This document shows positions 45,010 through 56,124 of a stretch of DNA of 64,000 nucleotides, piece after piece. Source of the stretch: Chrysemys picta bellii (lineage: Eukaryota; Chordata; Testudines; Emydidae); assembly GCF_011386835.1 (NCBI RefSeq), contig NC_088791.1, positions 7,812,998 to 7,876,997 on the forward strand, read 5' to 3'. The notes beneath the pieces were generated by a model, which was not told the origin of the DNA, did not search any database, and saw only the letters and a program-made list of their open reading frames with translations. Every line of letters starts with the position of its first letter. Position 1 is the first letter of the stretch. The position numbers and the translations under genes are program-made.

Positions 45010-45470
45010 CGTCTCTCTACATTAGCTACAAGTTGAAAGCCTCAGCAATCCCTTTGATGTGTGGCCTGGAGCAGGCCGGCGGTCGACATGTCTGCCTGGC
45101 TTTCACGAAGATATTGAAAGGTTGAGGGGCTGAGTGCGCAGCAGCCTCTATTGTGATGTTTCTGCGGAGGGCTATTCTTTTGTCCCACTTTTCTGTGCAC
45201 TCCTGTCTTGCGAGGGACGTAACCTGGACTGGCAGACAGCCGAGGGTCGTGGAAGACATCAGTTCAAGGCTGCAGGGTGTGCATCACGTCAGCGCTGGGT
45301 GAAAACAACATCAAAGCTGTGATGTGTCATTCAGTGGCAGAGCCTTTGCTCAGCGCCAAGAATCAGTCAATCTGCGCAAACTTGGTCACAGCTTTGTGGC
45401 TGAACACCCCTGCCTGTGGGAAGGGTTGGAAGCACACTTCCGGGTCCAAACTCACCTCTGTGCATTGGGT
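45010..45470. other. No gene recognised
   Basis: Mixed sequence; nothing further identified. Confidence 0.4.
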
Positions 45471-45474
45471 CTGC

Positions 45475-45650
45475 ATCATTATTATTTGCACGACCCACCT
45501 GGATGCACCTAGAAGCATCAAGCCACGGTTAGAGCCCTCTTGTGTCAGGTGCTGTACACACAAGAGTTTCCAGTCAAAACAGACGAAGGCTGTGAGAGAG
45601 GATGTGTCAATAGCCCCATCTGCAAGAAGGAGACCTGAGGCACAGGGAGA
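45475..45650 (+). repeat. SINE-like fragment (MIR/CORE type)
   Basis: 'attattatttgcacg', 'aggtgctgtacacacaagag', then 'gacctgaggcacagggaga'. Confidence 0.5.
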
Positions 45651-45654
45651 TGGA

Positions 45655-45740
45655 GGCCAGGTCTACACTACAGACCTATATTGGTGGTATAATTATGTTG
45701 CTCAGGGTTGTGAAAAATCCACACCCCTGTGTATCTCAAA
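45655..45740. mobile_element. MITE fragment (7845-8108 family)
   Basis: 'ccaggtctacactacagacc' and 'tgctcagggttgtgaaaaat' match the internal order of the intron 4 element. Confidence 0.55.
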
Positions 45741-45744
45741 AAAG

Positions 45745-46770
45745 AGAGATTGGAATTGGAAAAGGTTCAGAAAATGGCAACAAAAATGATTAGGGGTCTG
45801 GAACGACTCCCGTCTGAGGCGAGATAAATAAGACTGGAATTTTCAGCTTGGAAAAGAGACAACTAAGGGGTGATATGAGGTCTATAAAATCATGACTGGT
45901 GTGGAGAAAGTAAATAAAGAAGTGTTGTTTACTCCTTCTCATAACACAAGAACTAAGTGTCATCCAATGAAATTAACAGGCAGCAGGTTTAAAACAAACA
46001 AGAGGAAGCATTTCTTCACACAACGCCCAGTCAATCTGTGGAATTCTTTGCCAGGGGATGTTATGACGGCCAAGTCTATAACAGGGTTCAAAAAAGAACT
46101 AGATACGTTCATGGAGGTTAGGTCCATCAATGGCTATTAGCTAGGATGGGCAGGGAAGGTGTCCCTAGCCTCTGTTTGCCAGGAGCTGGGAATGAGGGAC
46201 ACGGGATATATCACTTGATGATCACCTGTTCTGTTCATTTCCTCTGGGGCACCTGGCACTGGCCACTGTCGGAAGACAGGATACTGGGCTGGATGCATAG
46301 GCGCCAACTTTCCCCGGCCCCAGTGGGTGCTTGTGCCCCCCCCCGCCCCGGCCCCGCCCTGACTCCACCCTTTCCCCGTCCCTGCCCGCCCCCATTCTAC
46401 CCCTTTCCCCAAAGTGCCCACCCCAACTCCACCCCCTCCCTGCCCCTATTGGACCCCTTCCGCAAATCCCCGCCCTGGCCCCGCCTCCCTGCTCCCCCCT
46501 CCCTCCTAGCTGCACAAAACAGCTGCTTTGCGGCGAGAAGCACTGGGAGCTAGAGGGAAAAAGCGGGCATGTGGCGCGCTCAGGGGAGGAGGCAGAGGTG
46601 GAGTGGAGGCGGAGGTGAGCTGGGCGGGGGGGCAGGGAGCTGCTGGTGGGTGCTGAGCACCCACCAATTTTTCCCCATGGGTGCTCCAGCCCCGGAGCAT
46701 CCACGGAGTTGGCGCCTAAGGCTAGATGGACCTTCGTTCTGACCCAGTATGGCCGTTTTTATGTTCTGAT
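45745..46770 (+). mobile_element. CR1 LINE 3' end, split by a hAT-type MITE
   Basis: Coding remnant, 3' UTR and tail run 45745-46295 and resume at 46721-46770 ('atggaccttcgttctgaccc', 'ttatgttctga'). The insertion lies in the tail at 'ctgggct|agatgg'. Confidence 0.93.
46288..46728. mobile_element. hAT-type MITE, C-rich family, 8-bp target duplication
   Basis: The element is 46296-46720. Ends CATAGGCGCCAACT and (inverted) CTTAGGCGCCAACT. Flanks GCTGGATG (46288-46295) and GCTAGATG (46721-46728). The interior is C-rich then G-rich, without a coding frame. Confidence 0.88.
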
Positions 46771-46774
46771 GCTG

Positions 46775-46865
46775 ATGGGAGAGCTTCTCCCGTTGACATT
46801 GCTACCATCTCTCGGGGAGATGGATTAACTTCGCTGACAGGAGAAGCTCTCCGTTGAGACGAAGG
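46775..46865. mobile_element. MITE fragment
   Basis: Inverted words 'gggagagcttctcccgttga' and 'gacaggagaagctctccgt' surround 'tctcggggagatggatta'; the same block is seen near 7960-8020. Confidence 0.5.
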
Positions 46866-46869
46866 GGTG

Positions 46870-47278
46870 CCGTGACGCAGCATGAGCTGCGTTTGGCCTA
46901 TTGCAGGATAATTCATCCACCCTCGTTCCAGACCAGCTCATGTCAGTTCAATGGAAAAACGGAGCAAGCATTTGGTTACATGGAACTGTAGCATTCTGGG
47001 CTAGGCAGAGCTCTTGGAAATAGAGCCCTGGCTTGATATTAGTGTGACTATCAGCATTGTTGATGGCAACTGCACTGCATGGGTGGTGGTACTGTCACAA
47101 GTGCTTCCAAAGTCCCGTTGCATCGCGGGTCCAACTTGGGATGGGTCTGGTGGGATTTGGATCTTGCATGACAGGATGTGGCTGGTGGCTGTGGATGAAC
47201 CCAGGGGCTGTAGTTGCCTCTCATCCCCCAAGTTGGTGATTAAATCCCACAGACTGCCCTCTGCTGGTATTGTTACTG
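46870..47278. other. No gene recognised
   Basis: Unique-looking sequence with no recognisable exon. Confidence 0.35.
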
Positions 47279-47280
47279 TT

Positions 47281-47572
47281 AGGCTACGTCTACACTACGG
47301 GGGGGGATCGATTTCAGATACACAAATTCAGCTACGGGAATAGCGTAACTGAATTCGAAGTATCTGATCTGACTTACCCCGCTGTGAGAACGGCGGCAAA
47401 TCGACTGCCGCGGCTCCCCCGTCGACGGCGCTTACTCCTACCTGGGCTGGTGGAGTACGCGCGTCAATTCGAGGATCGATTATCGCGTCCCGACGAGACG
47501 CGATAAATCGATCCCCGAGAGATCGATTTCTACCCGCCGATCCGGGCGGGTGGTGAAGACAAGCCCTTAGTT
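47281..47572. mobile_element. CpG-rich palindromic MITE, second copy
   Basis: Related to 4512-4863: starts 'ggctacgtctacactacgg', carries two internal palindromes (about 47307-47372 and 47470-47518) and ends 'ggtgaagacaagccctta'. CpG-rich compared with its flanks. Confidence 0.75.
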
Positions 47573-47848
47573 TAGTGCCTTCATGACGACCATCAAAAAC
47601 CCAGGGGGAAATCCTGGCCCCATTGAAGTCAATGGCCAGCTACCACTGATATCAGCATCTCACCCAATGCCCCAGTACTCTTTCCACTCAGGAACATAGA
47701 ACTAAATCAGACCAGGGATCCATCTGGCAATAATTCCTAGCTTTTACATCGTGCTCTCCACCAGTAGATCTCAAAGCACTCTACAGAGGCGGTCAGTATC
47801 GTTATTCCCATTTTTCAGATGGGGAAAGTGAGGCACAAATTGGGGATG

Positions 47849-48197
47849 TGTCAGAAATCAGGGCCTGCAGCAGAGCCAGTCTCTGGGAAAACGAACAAGC
47901 ACAGCTGGCCTGTAACAGGCTGCCTGATTGGCTGGAAGAGTGACCGGACCGGCTCTTAAGACCAGCAGCAGCAGTTCAGCCAAGGGCTGCATTAGCTCTT
48001 GTGCCTGTTTGTTCCCAACCCTGCTCCCGCCTTGTTCCAGCCCTGCTCCTGCCTTGTAACCTGGTTCTGACCCTGGCCTCTGATTCCTCATTTCTGATTG
48101 GGGCTCTGACCCCGATTCTGACCCTGGGCTCCTATTCTTGGCTACCGACTCCTGCTCCAACCACTAGGCACAGCCACCCACAATCTGGTCTCTGACA
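47849..48197. mobile_element. LTR-like insertion (TG...CA), 349 bp
   Basis: Starts TGTCAGAAATC and ends CTCTGACA, giving inverted TGTCAGA/TCTGACA termini. The interior repeats 'ctgaccctgg'-like words. Flanks GGATG/GGAAC match only partly, so the class is uncertain. Confidence 0.6.
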
Positions 48198-48217
48198 GGA
48201 ACTGTGACTTGCCCCAG

Positions 48218-48686
48218 GTCACTGTCACGGACTGTGGGGGAGTCAGGGCCCTGCACCCCCCACTTCCTGCGATTCACCGTGACTCTCAGCCAGCCAATAA
48301 AACAGAAGGTTTATTAGACGACAGGAACACAGTCCCAAGCAGGGCTTGTAGATACAACCAGGACCCCTCAGCCAGGTCGCTCTGGGGGGCAAGGAGCTTA
48401 GACCCCAGACTTGGGGTTCCCTGCCTCTTACCAGCCAGCCCAAAACTGACCCAGAAACCCCTCCAACTGGCTCTCTCCTCCTCCTTCTCCCCCTCCCCTT
48501 GTCCAGTTTCCTGGGCAAAGGTGTCAACTCGCCCCACACCGCTTCCTGGCTCAGGTTACAGGCTCTCCGGTACCCTCCCTCACCTAAAGTCATCCCCGGT
48601 TCTCCCATCCCCCATGCAGACAGTCCAGTAAAACTAAACGACATTCCCAGGTCAATCCATCCCGCTCCCTACTGCGTCACAGTCAC
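48218..48686 (-). mobile_element. Solo LTR with exact 5-bp target duplication
   Basis: The LTR is 48223-48681. On the - strand it starts TGTGACGCAG and ends CAGTCCGTGACA. GTCAC flanks it on both sides (48218-48222, 48682-48686). AATAAA on the - strand lies near 48310-48315. Non-coding, so the internal region has been lost by recombination. Confidence 0.85.
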
Positions 48687-48794
48687 TTGACAGGCCAGTG
48701 GTGGAGCTAGGAATAAAACCATATCTCCTGAGTCTACACACTGCTCTGCCCACTAGCCCACAGAGCCTCTCCTAGCAGCTAAGTCAATATGCCA

Positions 48795-49135
48795 ATATGC
48801 TTTCTCCGACACTGGCCTCTCCAAGTTGCCTTAGAAGAAGGTGCAAGAAATGCTACAGTGGGCAGTTTGGGGATAGCCTGTTTCCCGAAAGAGTTTCTTC
48901 TTTGGAGCTGGAGAGTGGTTTATGCCCTGGAGCATGCGGGTTTATATCCCTTCCAAAGCTCTTGTTTTTCTCCTCAGTTCTTACTATCGTAGTTCTACAT
49001 ATCCATGTTAGTCATGTAGATATCCATGCCTTTTTTGAATCCTCCTAAACTCTCGGTCCAGCAATGTCTTGTGGCAATGAGTTCCACAGGCTAACTGCAC
49101 CCTCCATGAAAAAGCGTTTCCTCATACCTCTTTGC
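48795..49135 (-). mobile_element. CR1 LINE 3' UTR, reverse
   Basis: 'gagtggtttatgccctggag', 'gggtttatatcccttccaaa', 'caatgagttccacaggctaa' and 'aaagcgtttcctcata'. Confidence 0.75.
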
Positions 49136-49139
49136 TCCC

Positions 49140-49570
49140 CTCCCAAAGCTACAATGGGTTGCTAGTCTGCAGTGTCAATATTTCTAGAGACCAGAGCCAG
49201 TGTCACCCTGGCAGCGGCATGGCCCTCAGTGGGTGTGACACCTTGGGTGAGCATTGCAAGTCACTGTATCAACAGAGGCATTATCAGGAATTACAATGCT
49301 CCGTTGCAGTGGAAATATACTCTGTGCTGCTCTTACATCAGTGACACACACAGCTTCACTGTAATGTAAACAGTGTCCAAGTTGAGATGGAATGAACAAA
49401 TATTAGACATGGCTGGGCCCTGATCCAGCTGTACCAGGATAAGGTTCACATTTTGGTTGTTCCATCTGTTTACACCAGATCTGGATTTCACCTAGATTTT
49501 AAATTTGGTTTTAAAGTTGAAAGAAACTCTGGCTGCTGGGATGCATGAAAAGCCAGACCAGTTCAAATCC
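49140..49570. other. No gene recognised
   Basis: Unique-looking sequence; no exon seen. Confidence 0.35.
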
Positions 49571-49574
49571 ATAG

Positions 49575-49870
49575 CCCAGTAACTTGTCGTTGACAGTAGC
49601 CAGTTCCAGTTACTTCAGAGGAAAGTGCAAAAACTCTTACAATAGGCAGATATGGAATAATCTGTCCATGGAGATAGTTACTTCCTAGTCCCCAGCAGAC
49701 AGAGATCAGTTTATGCCCTGAAGCAAGAGGGCTTATATCCCTTCCAAACTTTAAAACGACTTATTGATGTAACTCAGAATGTTCTCCTCATTCAAACCTT
49801 TTCTGAATCCTGCTAAGTGGTTGGCCTTAATCTTGTGGTAATGAGTTCCGCAGGCTGTTTGTGAACTGCA
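49575..49870 (-). mobile_element. CR1 LINE 3' UTR, reverse, second copy of the same subfamily
   Basis: Same word order as 48795-49135 ('tttatgccctgaagc', 'ggcttatatcccttccaaac', 'taatgagttccgcaggct'), more decayed. Confidence 0.7.
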
Positions 49871-50090
49871 AACGCTCTACCTTGCACAGTTAACCCAGGT
49901 GACTGGCACTTGTCAGTGACGGGAATGTGGGCAATTGTGCCAAGTGGCTAGGGCAGGAGTCCGTCATCAGGAATTGGAGCCCAGGTCACGTGCCAGAGTC
50001 AAGGGTCAGAGTTGAATTCAGAAGTCAGGAATCGGCTCTGGCATTTGGTCTCTGACTCTGGTTCACGTGATTTTCTAATCTGACTTAAAG

Positions 50091-51057
50091 TGGAGCCCGG
50101 GCTTAACTCATCTCCAAACAGAGGTTTTTCTTAGAAGTTCAAACAACGCAGTTCCCATAAAGTACCCAGCCTCAGGCCTCCGTCCAGACACACCTGTCAG
50201 ATATGATGATAATTACTGAAAATCTTATCTCATCAGATAAAAGAAAAGGTTCTTTCAGTCCCAAAGGATCAGCCACATACCCAGGTTCAATTACAACTTA
50301 GATCTTATCCAAAATACACGCTAATAGCCAATTCTTATTAACTAAGCTAAAATTTATTAAAAAAGAAAAAAAGAAAAGAGTGTTGGTTAAAAGATCAATA
50401 TACAGACAGACTTGAATACAATTCTTGAGGTTCAGATATATAGCAGAGGTGAGCTTGTAGTTGCCAAAAGTCCTTTTAGATATAGTCCATAGGTTATAGT
50501 CCAATGTCCATATTCAGGGTGGCTCCAGTCAATGACTGGGATCTCAATCCTTGTGGCTTAAGGGTTCCCCCTCTTGAAACCCAAAGCAGATCTGAGATGA
50601 AGTAGGATTCTGTCCCAGGGTTCTTATACATTTTCAGCAGCCTTTCGGCCTGAGAAAACAATAGGCCTAACTCTCCTTCTTCCAAACATCCTGGCAATTA
50701 GCACAGGGTAATTTATTCATTAAACAGTTCAGATACAGGTTATCACAACCTTCAAAGAGACATATAGACAATAATACTATTTCACTCAAGTGAAATGTTA
50801 ATATTCCTTCTTTGATCTTTAAATTAAAGCTATAGCAATAGACAAGACTTGTTTGCTTATATTACAAGACCTGAGCAAACATCTACCCTTGAGCTCTCTA
50901 ACAATGCAGACTTGCATTTCAAAGCTCTATTTATTTACATATCTTCCTAACCAGTCCTTAAGGTTCACCCATGGGTTAGGTCAGTCTGTGAGTTAATTAA
51001 CTCTTTCTGGCCCTGTCACCTTTCAATGAGATATTATATTATACTCATAACATCACA
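50091..51057 (-). mobile_element. Probable endogenous retrovirus LTR (reverse), about 970 bp
   Basis: On the - strand it starts TGTGATGTTATGAG and ends GGGCTCCA. It is AT-rich, with AATAAA on the - strand near 50350. No coding region. The flanks (TAAAG/CGTGT) do not match, so the borders or the intactness are uncertain. Confidence 0.55.
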
Positions 51058-51339
51058 CGTGTTGACACCATTTCTTCCTCCTCTGTGCCTGTCCCACCCT
51101 ACAGCTTTCCCAGATCCTGTCAGAGAGAACAACATTGCGGCTGAAAGGCGCTAGTGGTGTCTTGGAAGCAAAGACAATCCCAGGCCTCATTACAGTGACT
51201 GACTCACTGATTTCTCAACCAAAGGGAAACCACCCAGCCAGGCCCAGAATTTTGGCTTCTGCTCCACCAAAGAGGTATAGGGACCTCCCGGGTACTGGCC
51301 CCAGATCTGACACTGATGCCTCTTGAGGCCTGCCAGTTT

Positions 51340-51520
51340 CCCTAGCTGTGAAACCGGGAGGATAAGCCTTACAGTACATAACTATCTCCCGGGGGTGCTT
51401 TGAGGACCCCCGTTAATGTGTGTATCACACTCAGGGTCAAGTTCAGACCTGGTGGAACACTACCGGAACCAAGGGTGATGCATTGAGAACGATTTGGCTT
51501 GTAAAGCACCGTGTAAGTGT
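51340..51520 (-). repeat. MIR-like fragment, reverse
   Basis: 'agctgtgaaaccgggaggat', 'ggggtgctttgaggac' and 'gtaaagcaccgtgtaagtgt' are late MIR words. Diverged. Confidence 0.4.
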
Positions 51521-51616
51521 TATTATTTAGCTCAGGCCTGCAAATCACGGTGAAGATAATGGCTAAGTATTATGATTTGGCTGCTGTGGAGCAAGGCTCA
51601 ACTCGCTGTGGAGCTA

Positions 51617-51900
51617 TAGAACCATAGAATCATAGAAGATTAGGGTTGGAAGGGACCTCAGGAGGTCATCTAGTCCAATCCCCTGCTCAAAGCAGGACCA
51701 ATCCCCAACTAAATCATCCCAGCCAGGGCTTTGTCAAGCCTGACCTTAAAAACCTCAAGGATGGAGATTCCACCACCTCCCTAGGTAACCCATTCCAGTG
51801 CTTCACCACCCTCCTAGTGAAACAGTGTTTCCTAATATCCAACCTAGACCTCCCCCACTGCAACTTGAGACCATTGCTTCTTGTTCTGTCATCTGTCATA
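51617..51900 (-). mobile_element. CR1 LINE 3' end, reverse
   Basis: Begins with the complement of the tail ('atagaatcatagaagattag', 'ggaagggacctcaggaggtc') and continues into the complement of the C-terminal frame. Confidence 0.95.
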
Positions 51901-51904
51901 ACTA

Positions 51905-52060
51905 TTATGCCTCTTTATTATTTGTATTAAGGTACAAAGAGGCCCGGATCAGAGTGCCTGTGTGCTGGGGGCTGTCCATACAGAATAAAGACAGTACCTA
52001 CCCCAAAGGGCTTGCAGTCTGTACACGTGATGAGACAATCGCAGAGGGGTGAAACAGATA
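51905..52060 (+). repeat. SINE-like fragment
   Basis: 'tttattatttgtattaaggt', 'aaagaggcccggatcag' and 'aaagggcttgcagtctgtac' match the head half of the turtle MIR-type SINE as remembered. Confidence 0.5.
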
Positions 52061-52064
52061 AATG

Positions 52065-53295
52065 GGGTAAGGCTAACGGAGGAACAACCCTAGTTAGCTT
52101 AATAAGGAGTAGGGACAATATTGCCACTGTTTCTTAACACACCTTGGGAGCTATTACTAGATCAAATCCTCCAAAAGGAAACCTAAACCTCGTGACCAGA
52201 CTAATGTGCCTGGCTTTTCTCCATCCTGGGCTAAATCTGAGACGACAGGAGAGTTACTGCCACCTGGAAATAAGCCACATGCTCAGTTCCCGGCCCAGGG
52301 AGACACACCAAGCACCCTGAAATGAAAAACACACTCCAACAGGAAAGAATGAGATGTGATAGGGCCCGATCCTGCATCCCCAGCACCCTCAAAGCCAAAG
52401 TCACCGGGAAGTCTGGGGACATAAAGAATACAGAGCTGGATCCATGAGACCCAGCCAGTGGAAAAAGAACTGAAACTCTGTTCTATTTTTCCCATGGTCA
52501 AAAATATGTGACCTTTGCTCCTCCTTTCTATTCTTGGGGTGTATTTTAGGAATAACTTTATTCCCGTCAGTGTATCATTAAAGTCAGTAAGGGTCTGATC
52601 GTACGAAACATTGAGAGCCCCTTGATTCTCTCTTACATCAGCAGGAGCTGAGAACACTCCGGAACTCATTGAAGGAATTAAGTATCATGAAGGATCAAAG
52701 TCTGTAAATGCGGTTTCAGATTCTCCGATGAAATTCTCAAGCAAGAGGACAGCGCAGTCACCCAGCGTACTTTCTGAAGGCACGTCAGAGCTGGCTACTT
52801 CTGAGGTTTTCCTGGGCCACCTCACTGCTGGGTTCCTTTACCAGCATCTGATCATTTCTGGGAACTGCTCCTGTAACCCCGGCATTTCTTGTATGCAAAG
52901 GCCTCCTTAGCTGTCTCCTTTTGCAGTAATGCACACCCCTGGGGCGTTGTGGTCTAAGGCTGGAGCTTGCCCGGGAAAGGACATGAAGGCACCAATCAGA
53001 TTATCTTCCACTTGAATCAGCACAGGACAATGCAAGCAGAAGGACGAGCTCCGTTAAAGTAAACAGTGACCTTTTGAAAACAACAAAACAATCCAGATTC
53101 CAACCTCCCCCCCCTCACCTACCCGGGGAGGCCAGGAATGCAGGAAGTGTGTTCAGAAAATCCTTGCCACTGACATCATAGCTTTGGCCTTTGCTATTCT
53201 AGGGACTTGCCGACCCGTAGGCCTAATGCTGCCATTTTTAGCTGTCTTGGTTTGTTGTGTGGCACAGGGGGGCGATGCTCGGAACAAAGGGATGA
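52065..53295. other. No gene recognised
   Basis: Unique-looking sequence; a - strand frame at 52283-52669 (128 codons) has no recognisable domain. Confidence 0.35.
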
Positions 53296-53299
53296 CATT

Positions 53300-53530
53300 A
53301 ACAAAAGGGAAAATATCGGTTTAATGCCAGGAACCACTTCCTGAAGGCGAGATGTAGGAGGCTGGGGAATCGTGTCCAACCAGCGAGTGGTGGACCACCC
53401 TCCGTTGCTTTGGGACATTCAAAGCTAGACTGGCCAAAGCTTTAGAAAGGGAGGGCACAACCCTGCCCCGGCCAGCAAGGGATGGGCTGGATGATCTAAT
53501 AGGTTTCTTCCATCGCTCACTGCTTTGATT
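53300..53530 (+). mobile_element. CR1 LINE 3' end, diverged
   Basis: 'ttaatgccaggaaccacttc', 'gggacattcaaagctagac' and 'ggctggatgatctaatagg' in CR1 order. Confidence 0.65.
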
Positions 53531-53899
53531 GACAAGAATTCACAAGAGCAGCAGGACAAGGACGTGGCATTTCCTGATCGGTGGCTGGGGATTGCAACGA
53601 AAGGGCAAATAAATGCCAGGTGCCATCGGCTTATTAAATGTTCTAAGGAGGAAGAACATCTCCTCCGGAGCAGCTCTGCTGATGGCCTGAAGAGGGCTGG
53701 TGAGAGCAGACCAGCCGGGATATAATCGTAGATAACACAAGGCCCCCAGCAAGCTGTGGCTGTATGGCTGGTTACCCAAGCACGCTCCTCCTTTGCAGCA
53801 TAGCTCCGTGCTGTGCAGTGCTGCCTGCTACAGCACTAGCACCCTGAGGGGGTCAGCCAGAGATCTGGGCACTGGACAGACAGCGTGAGCTGAAGCTGC

Positions 53900-54562
53900 C
53901 TGGTGCTCAGGGCTGGCTTTAGGCCGATTCCCCGGAATCGGGCCCTGCGGGTAAGAGGGCCCCACGCCTTAGGCTCACCCGGCGGTGGTCTGCTCCGGCG
54001 GTATTTCGGCGCCGGGGGGGAGGTGTGTCCGCTCCGGGGTGTTCGGTGGCATTTCGGCAGCGGGGGGAGCGCGCTCCAGGGTCTTTGGTGGCGGGAGGGG
54101 GGCCGCTCTGGGGTCTTCAGTGGCATTTCGGAGCCGGGGTGTGTGTGTGTGTCCGCTCCGGGGTGTTCAGTGGCATTTCGGAGCCGGGGTGTGTGTGTGT
54201 GTCCGCTCCGGGGTGTTCAGTGGCATTTCGGAGCCGGGGTGTGTGTGTGTGTCCGCTCCGGGGTGTTCGGTGGCATTTTGGCAGCGGGCGGGGGGGCGCT
54301 CCAGGGTCTTTGGTGGCGGGAGGGGGGCCGCTCTGGGGTCTTCAGTGGCATTTCGGAGGCGGGGGGGCACTCCGGGGTCTTCGGCGGCATTTCAGCAAGG
54401 GGGGGGGGAGCGCTTCGGGGTCTTCGGCAGCATTTCGGCGGCGGGGGTTCCTTCAGCGCTGCGGAAGACGCGGAGCAGACCCCCCCCGCCGCCGAAGTGC
54501 CGCCGAAGACCCAGACCGCGGAATCAGGCCCCGCAGGTCCTAAAGCCGGCCCTGCTGGTGCT
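53900..54562. mobile_element. hAT-type MITE carrying a 50-bp minisatellite, exact 8-bp target duplication
   Basis: The element is 53908-54554, ends CAGGGCTGGCTTTAGG and (right) CCTAAAGCCGGCCCTG. CTGGTGCT flanks both sides (53900-53907, 54555-54562). Between the ends about ten units of a 'tcagtggcatttcgg' motif are stacked; three are near identical with a 50-bp period starting at 54131, 54181 and 54231, each with a GT run. Confidence 0.9.
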
Positions 54563-54569
54563 GCTTGCA

Positions 54570-55195
54570 CCTGCCCACTGATGTACAATGAACTTCTATG
54601 GCAGGGAGGGGACCATACAGGGCAGGTTGGTTCGCCCTGGCCCCTCCTGTATGGCTCGCTTCCTTCCAGCTACACCTACCGGCACGGACGAGCAGAGCCA
54701 GGCCTGCCTCTGGAAGAAATGCTTGCACTTGTCCCTCCGAACACGGATAGAAAAATGCTTGGGTGGCACAGCCACCCTGGGTCTACGGGGGAGCCTTGGT
54801 GGCCACCCTCTCACTCTCTCAGTCCAGGGTACCAAGATAACGCTATTCACATCCATCCACATACCCTCCTGAGTCACAGCCAGCAAACCCAGGCTGTAGC
54901 AGATACTGGGTCATCGTCCCACCGTCTCCGCCAGGTTCAGCTGAAGTGTAGGGCCAGCAGCCGAGTGGCACCGGCATAGTGAAGAGAACTCATCCCATGC
55001 CTCTCCTGGTGGCCGTGCATGGAGATTGAACGGGGGGAGGAGACAGAATGGGATCCTACAGCACTTGCATGAGAGAGCTTTTCCTGCTGTGATCGCCAGC
55101 TAGGTTGTCTCTGCCAAAAAGGAGCAAAGCCACTGCAAGACAGCCCCATCTACTTCCCCCAGGGACAGCTCCTGTGCCAGACACACCTTGAGGTG
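54570..55195. other. No gene recognised
   Basis: Unique-looking sequence; overlapping open frames without a domain. Confidence 0.35.
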
Positions 55196-55199
55196 AACA

Positions 55200-55285
55200 G
55201 TGTTAATACTTAGTCCTGCCATGAGTGCAGGGGACCGGACTAGATAACCTCTCAAGGTCCCTTCCAACCCTACGATTCTATGAAA
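55200..55285 (+). mobile_element. CR1 tail
   Basis: 'gtcctgccatgagtgcaggg', 'ccggactagataacctctc' and 'tacgattctatgaaa'. Same subfamily as 42030-42560. Confidence 0.88.
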
Positions 55286-55289
55286 GGTG

Positions 55290-55645
55290 TGTCATCAACC
55301 GATGAAAGCCAGCATGGACACCTGGCTGCGCACCCATTGCTAGATCACCAGCTAATGCCACCAGTGCAGGTGCAGTCCCATACCTGGATCTAAAACTAGA
55401 CTGACCAAGATTCAGAGCAATCCGAGGATTCTAGGCTGTTTCACCATCATGATCTCCGTAATTCAGTGTATCATCCATCCAGTCGTTCCTGGAGCACACC
55501 TGGTGATCTCCCCTCCCCTAGAGAATTTACAGACAACCTCATCCAATCTCAAGTCTGTTGCCACCCCAGTAGTCTCACCAGCCATGAAGGACAAGGGACC
55601 AAATCAAAGTATGTGACCTCCTTAGTCCTTCTAGAGAGACAAATC
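55290..55645. other. No gene recognised
   Basis: Unique-looking sequence. Confidence 0.35.
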
Positions 55646-55651
55646 GTAAGT

Positions 55652-56118
55652 GATGTTATAAAATCATGAGTGATGTGGAGAAAGTGAATAAGGAAAAGTT
55701 ATTTTCTTGTTCCCATGATGTAAGAACTAGGGGCCACCAAATGAAATTAATGGGCAGCACGTTCAAAACAAATAAAAGGAAGTTCTTCTTCACACAGCGC
55801 ACAGTCAACTTGTGGAACTCCTTGCCTGAGGAGGTTGTGAAGGCTAGGACTATAACAGGGATTAAAAGAGAACTGGATAAATTCATGGAGGTTAAGTCCA
55901 TTAATAGCTATTAGCCAGGATGGGTAAGGAATGGTGTCCCTAGCCTCTGTTTGTCAGAGGGTGGAGATGGATGGCAGGAGAGAGATCACTTGATCATTAC
56001 CTGTTAGGTTCTTTCCCTCTAGGGCACCTGGCATTGGCCACTGTCAGTAGACAGGATACTGGGCTGGATGGACCTTTGGTCTGACCCATGATGGCCATTC
56101 TTATGTTCTTATGTTCTT
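55652..56118 (+). mobile_element. CR1 LINE 3' end with intact C-terminal frame
   Basis: The frame to 55914 reads 'MSDVEKVNKEKLF', 'TRGHQMKLMGSTF' and '[16 protein letters not shown]', then the 3' UTR and two 'ttatgttct' tail units. Among the least diverged CR1 copies here. Confidence 0.95.
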
Positions 56119-56124
56119 ACAAGG

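Larger units (their letters stand above)
47735..48780 (+). repeat. MIR-like SINE split by two LTR-like insertions
   Basis: Three pieces in order: 47735-47848 ('ctcaaagcactctacag', 'cagatggggaaagtgaggca'), 48198-48222 ('gtgacttgccccaggtca') and 48687-48780 ('ccagtggtggagctagga', 'atatctcctgagtc'). Joined, they make one MIR. Confidence 0.8.

Noticed and set aside
50060..51066. CACGTG as a 6-bp target duplication of the AT-rich LTR
   Set aside because: Using it would remove the CA end of the LTR, and CACGTG is a common palindrome, so I treat the match as chance.
54131..54280. CRISPR-like array
   Set aside because: Contiguous 50-bp tandem units without unique spacers, in a vertebrate genome.
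53903..54979. 358-codon open frame on the + strand
   Set aside because: It is a by-product of a stop-free minisatellite with a 50-bp period inside a hAT-type element; all three frames are open there.
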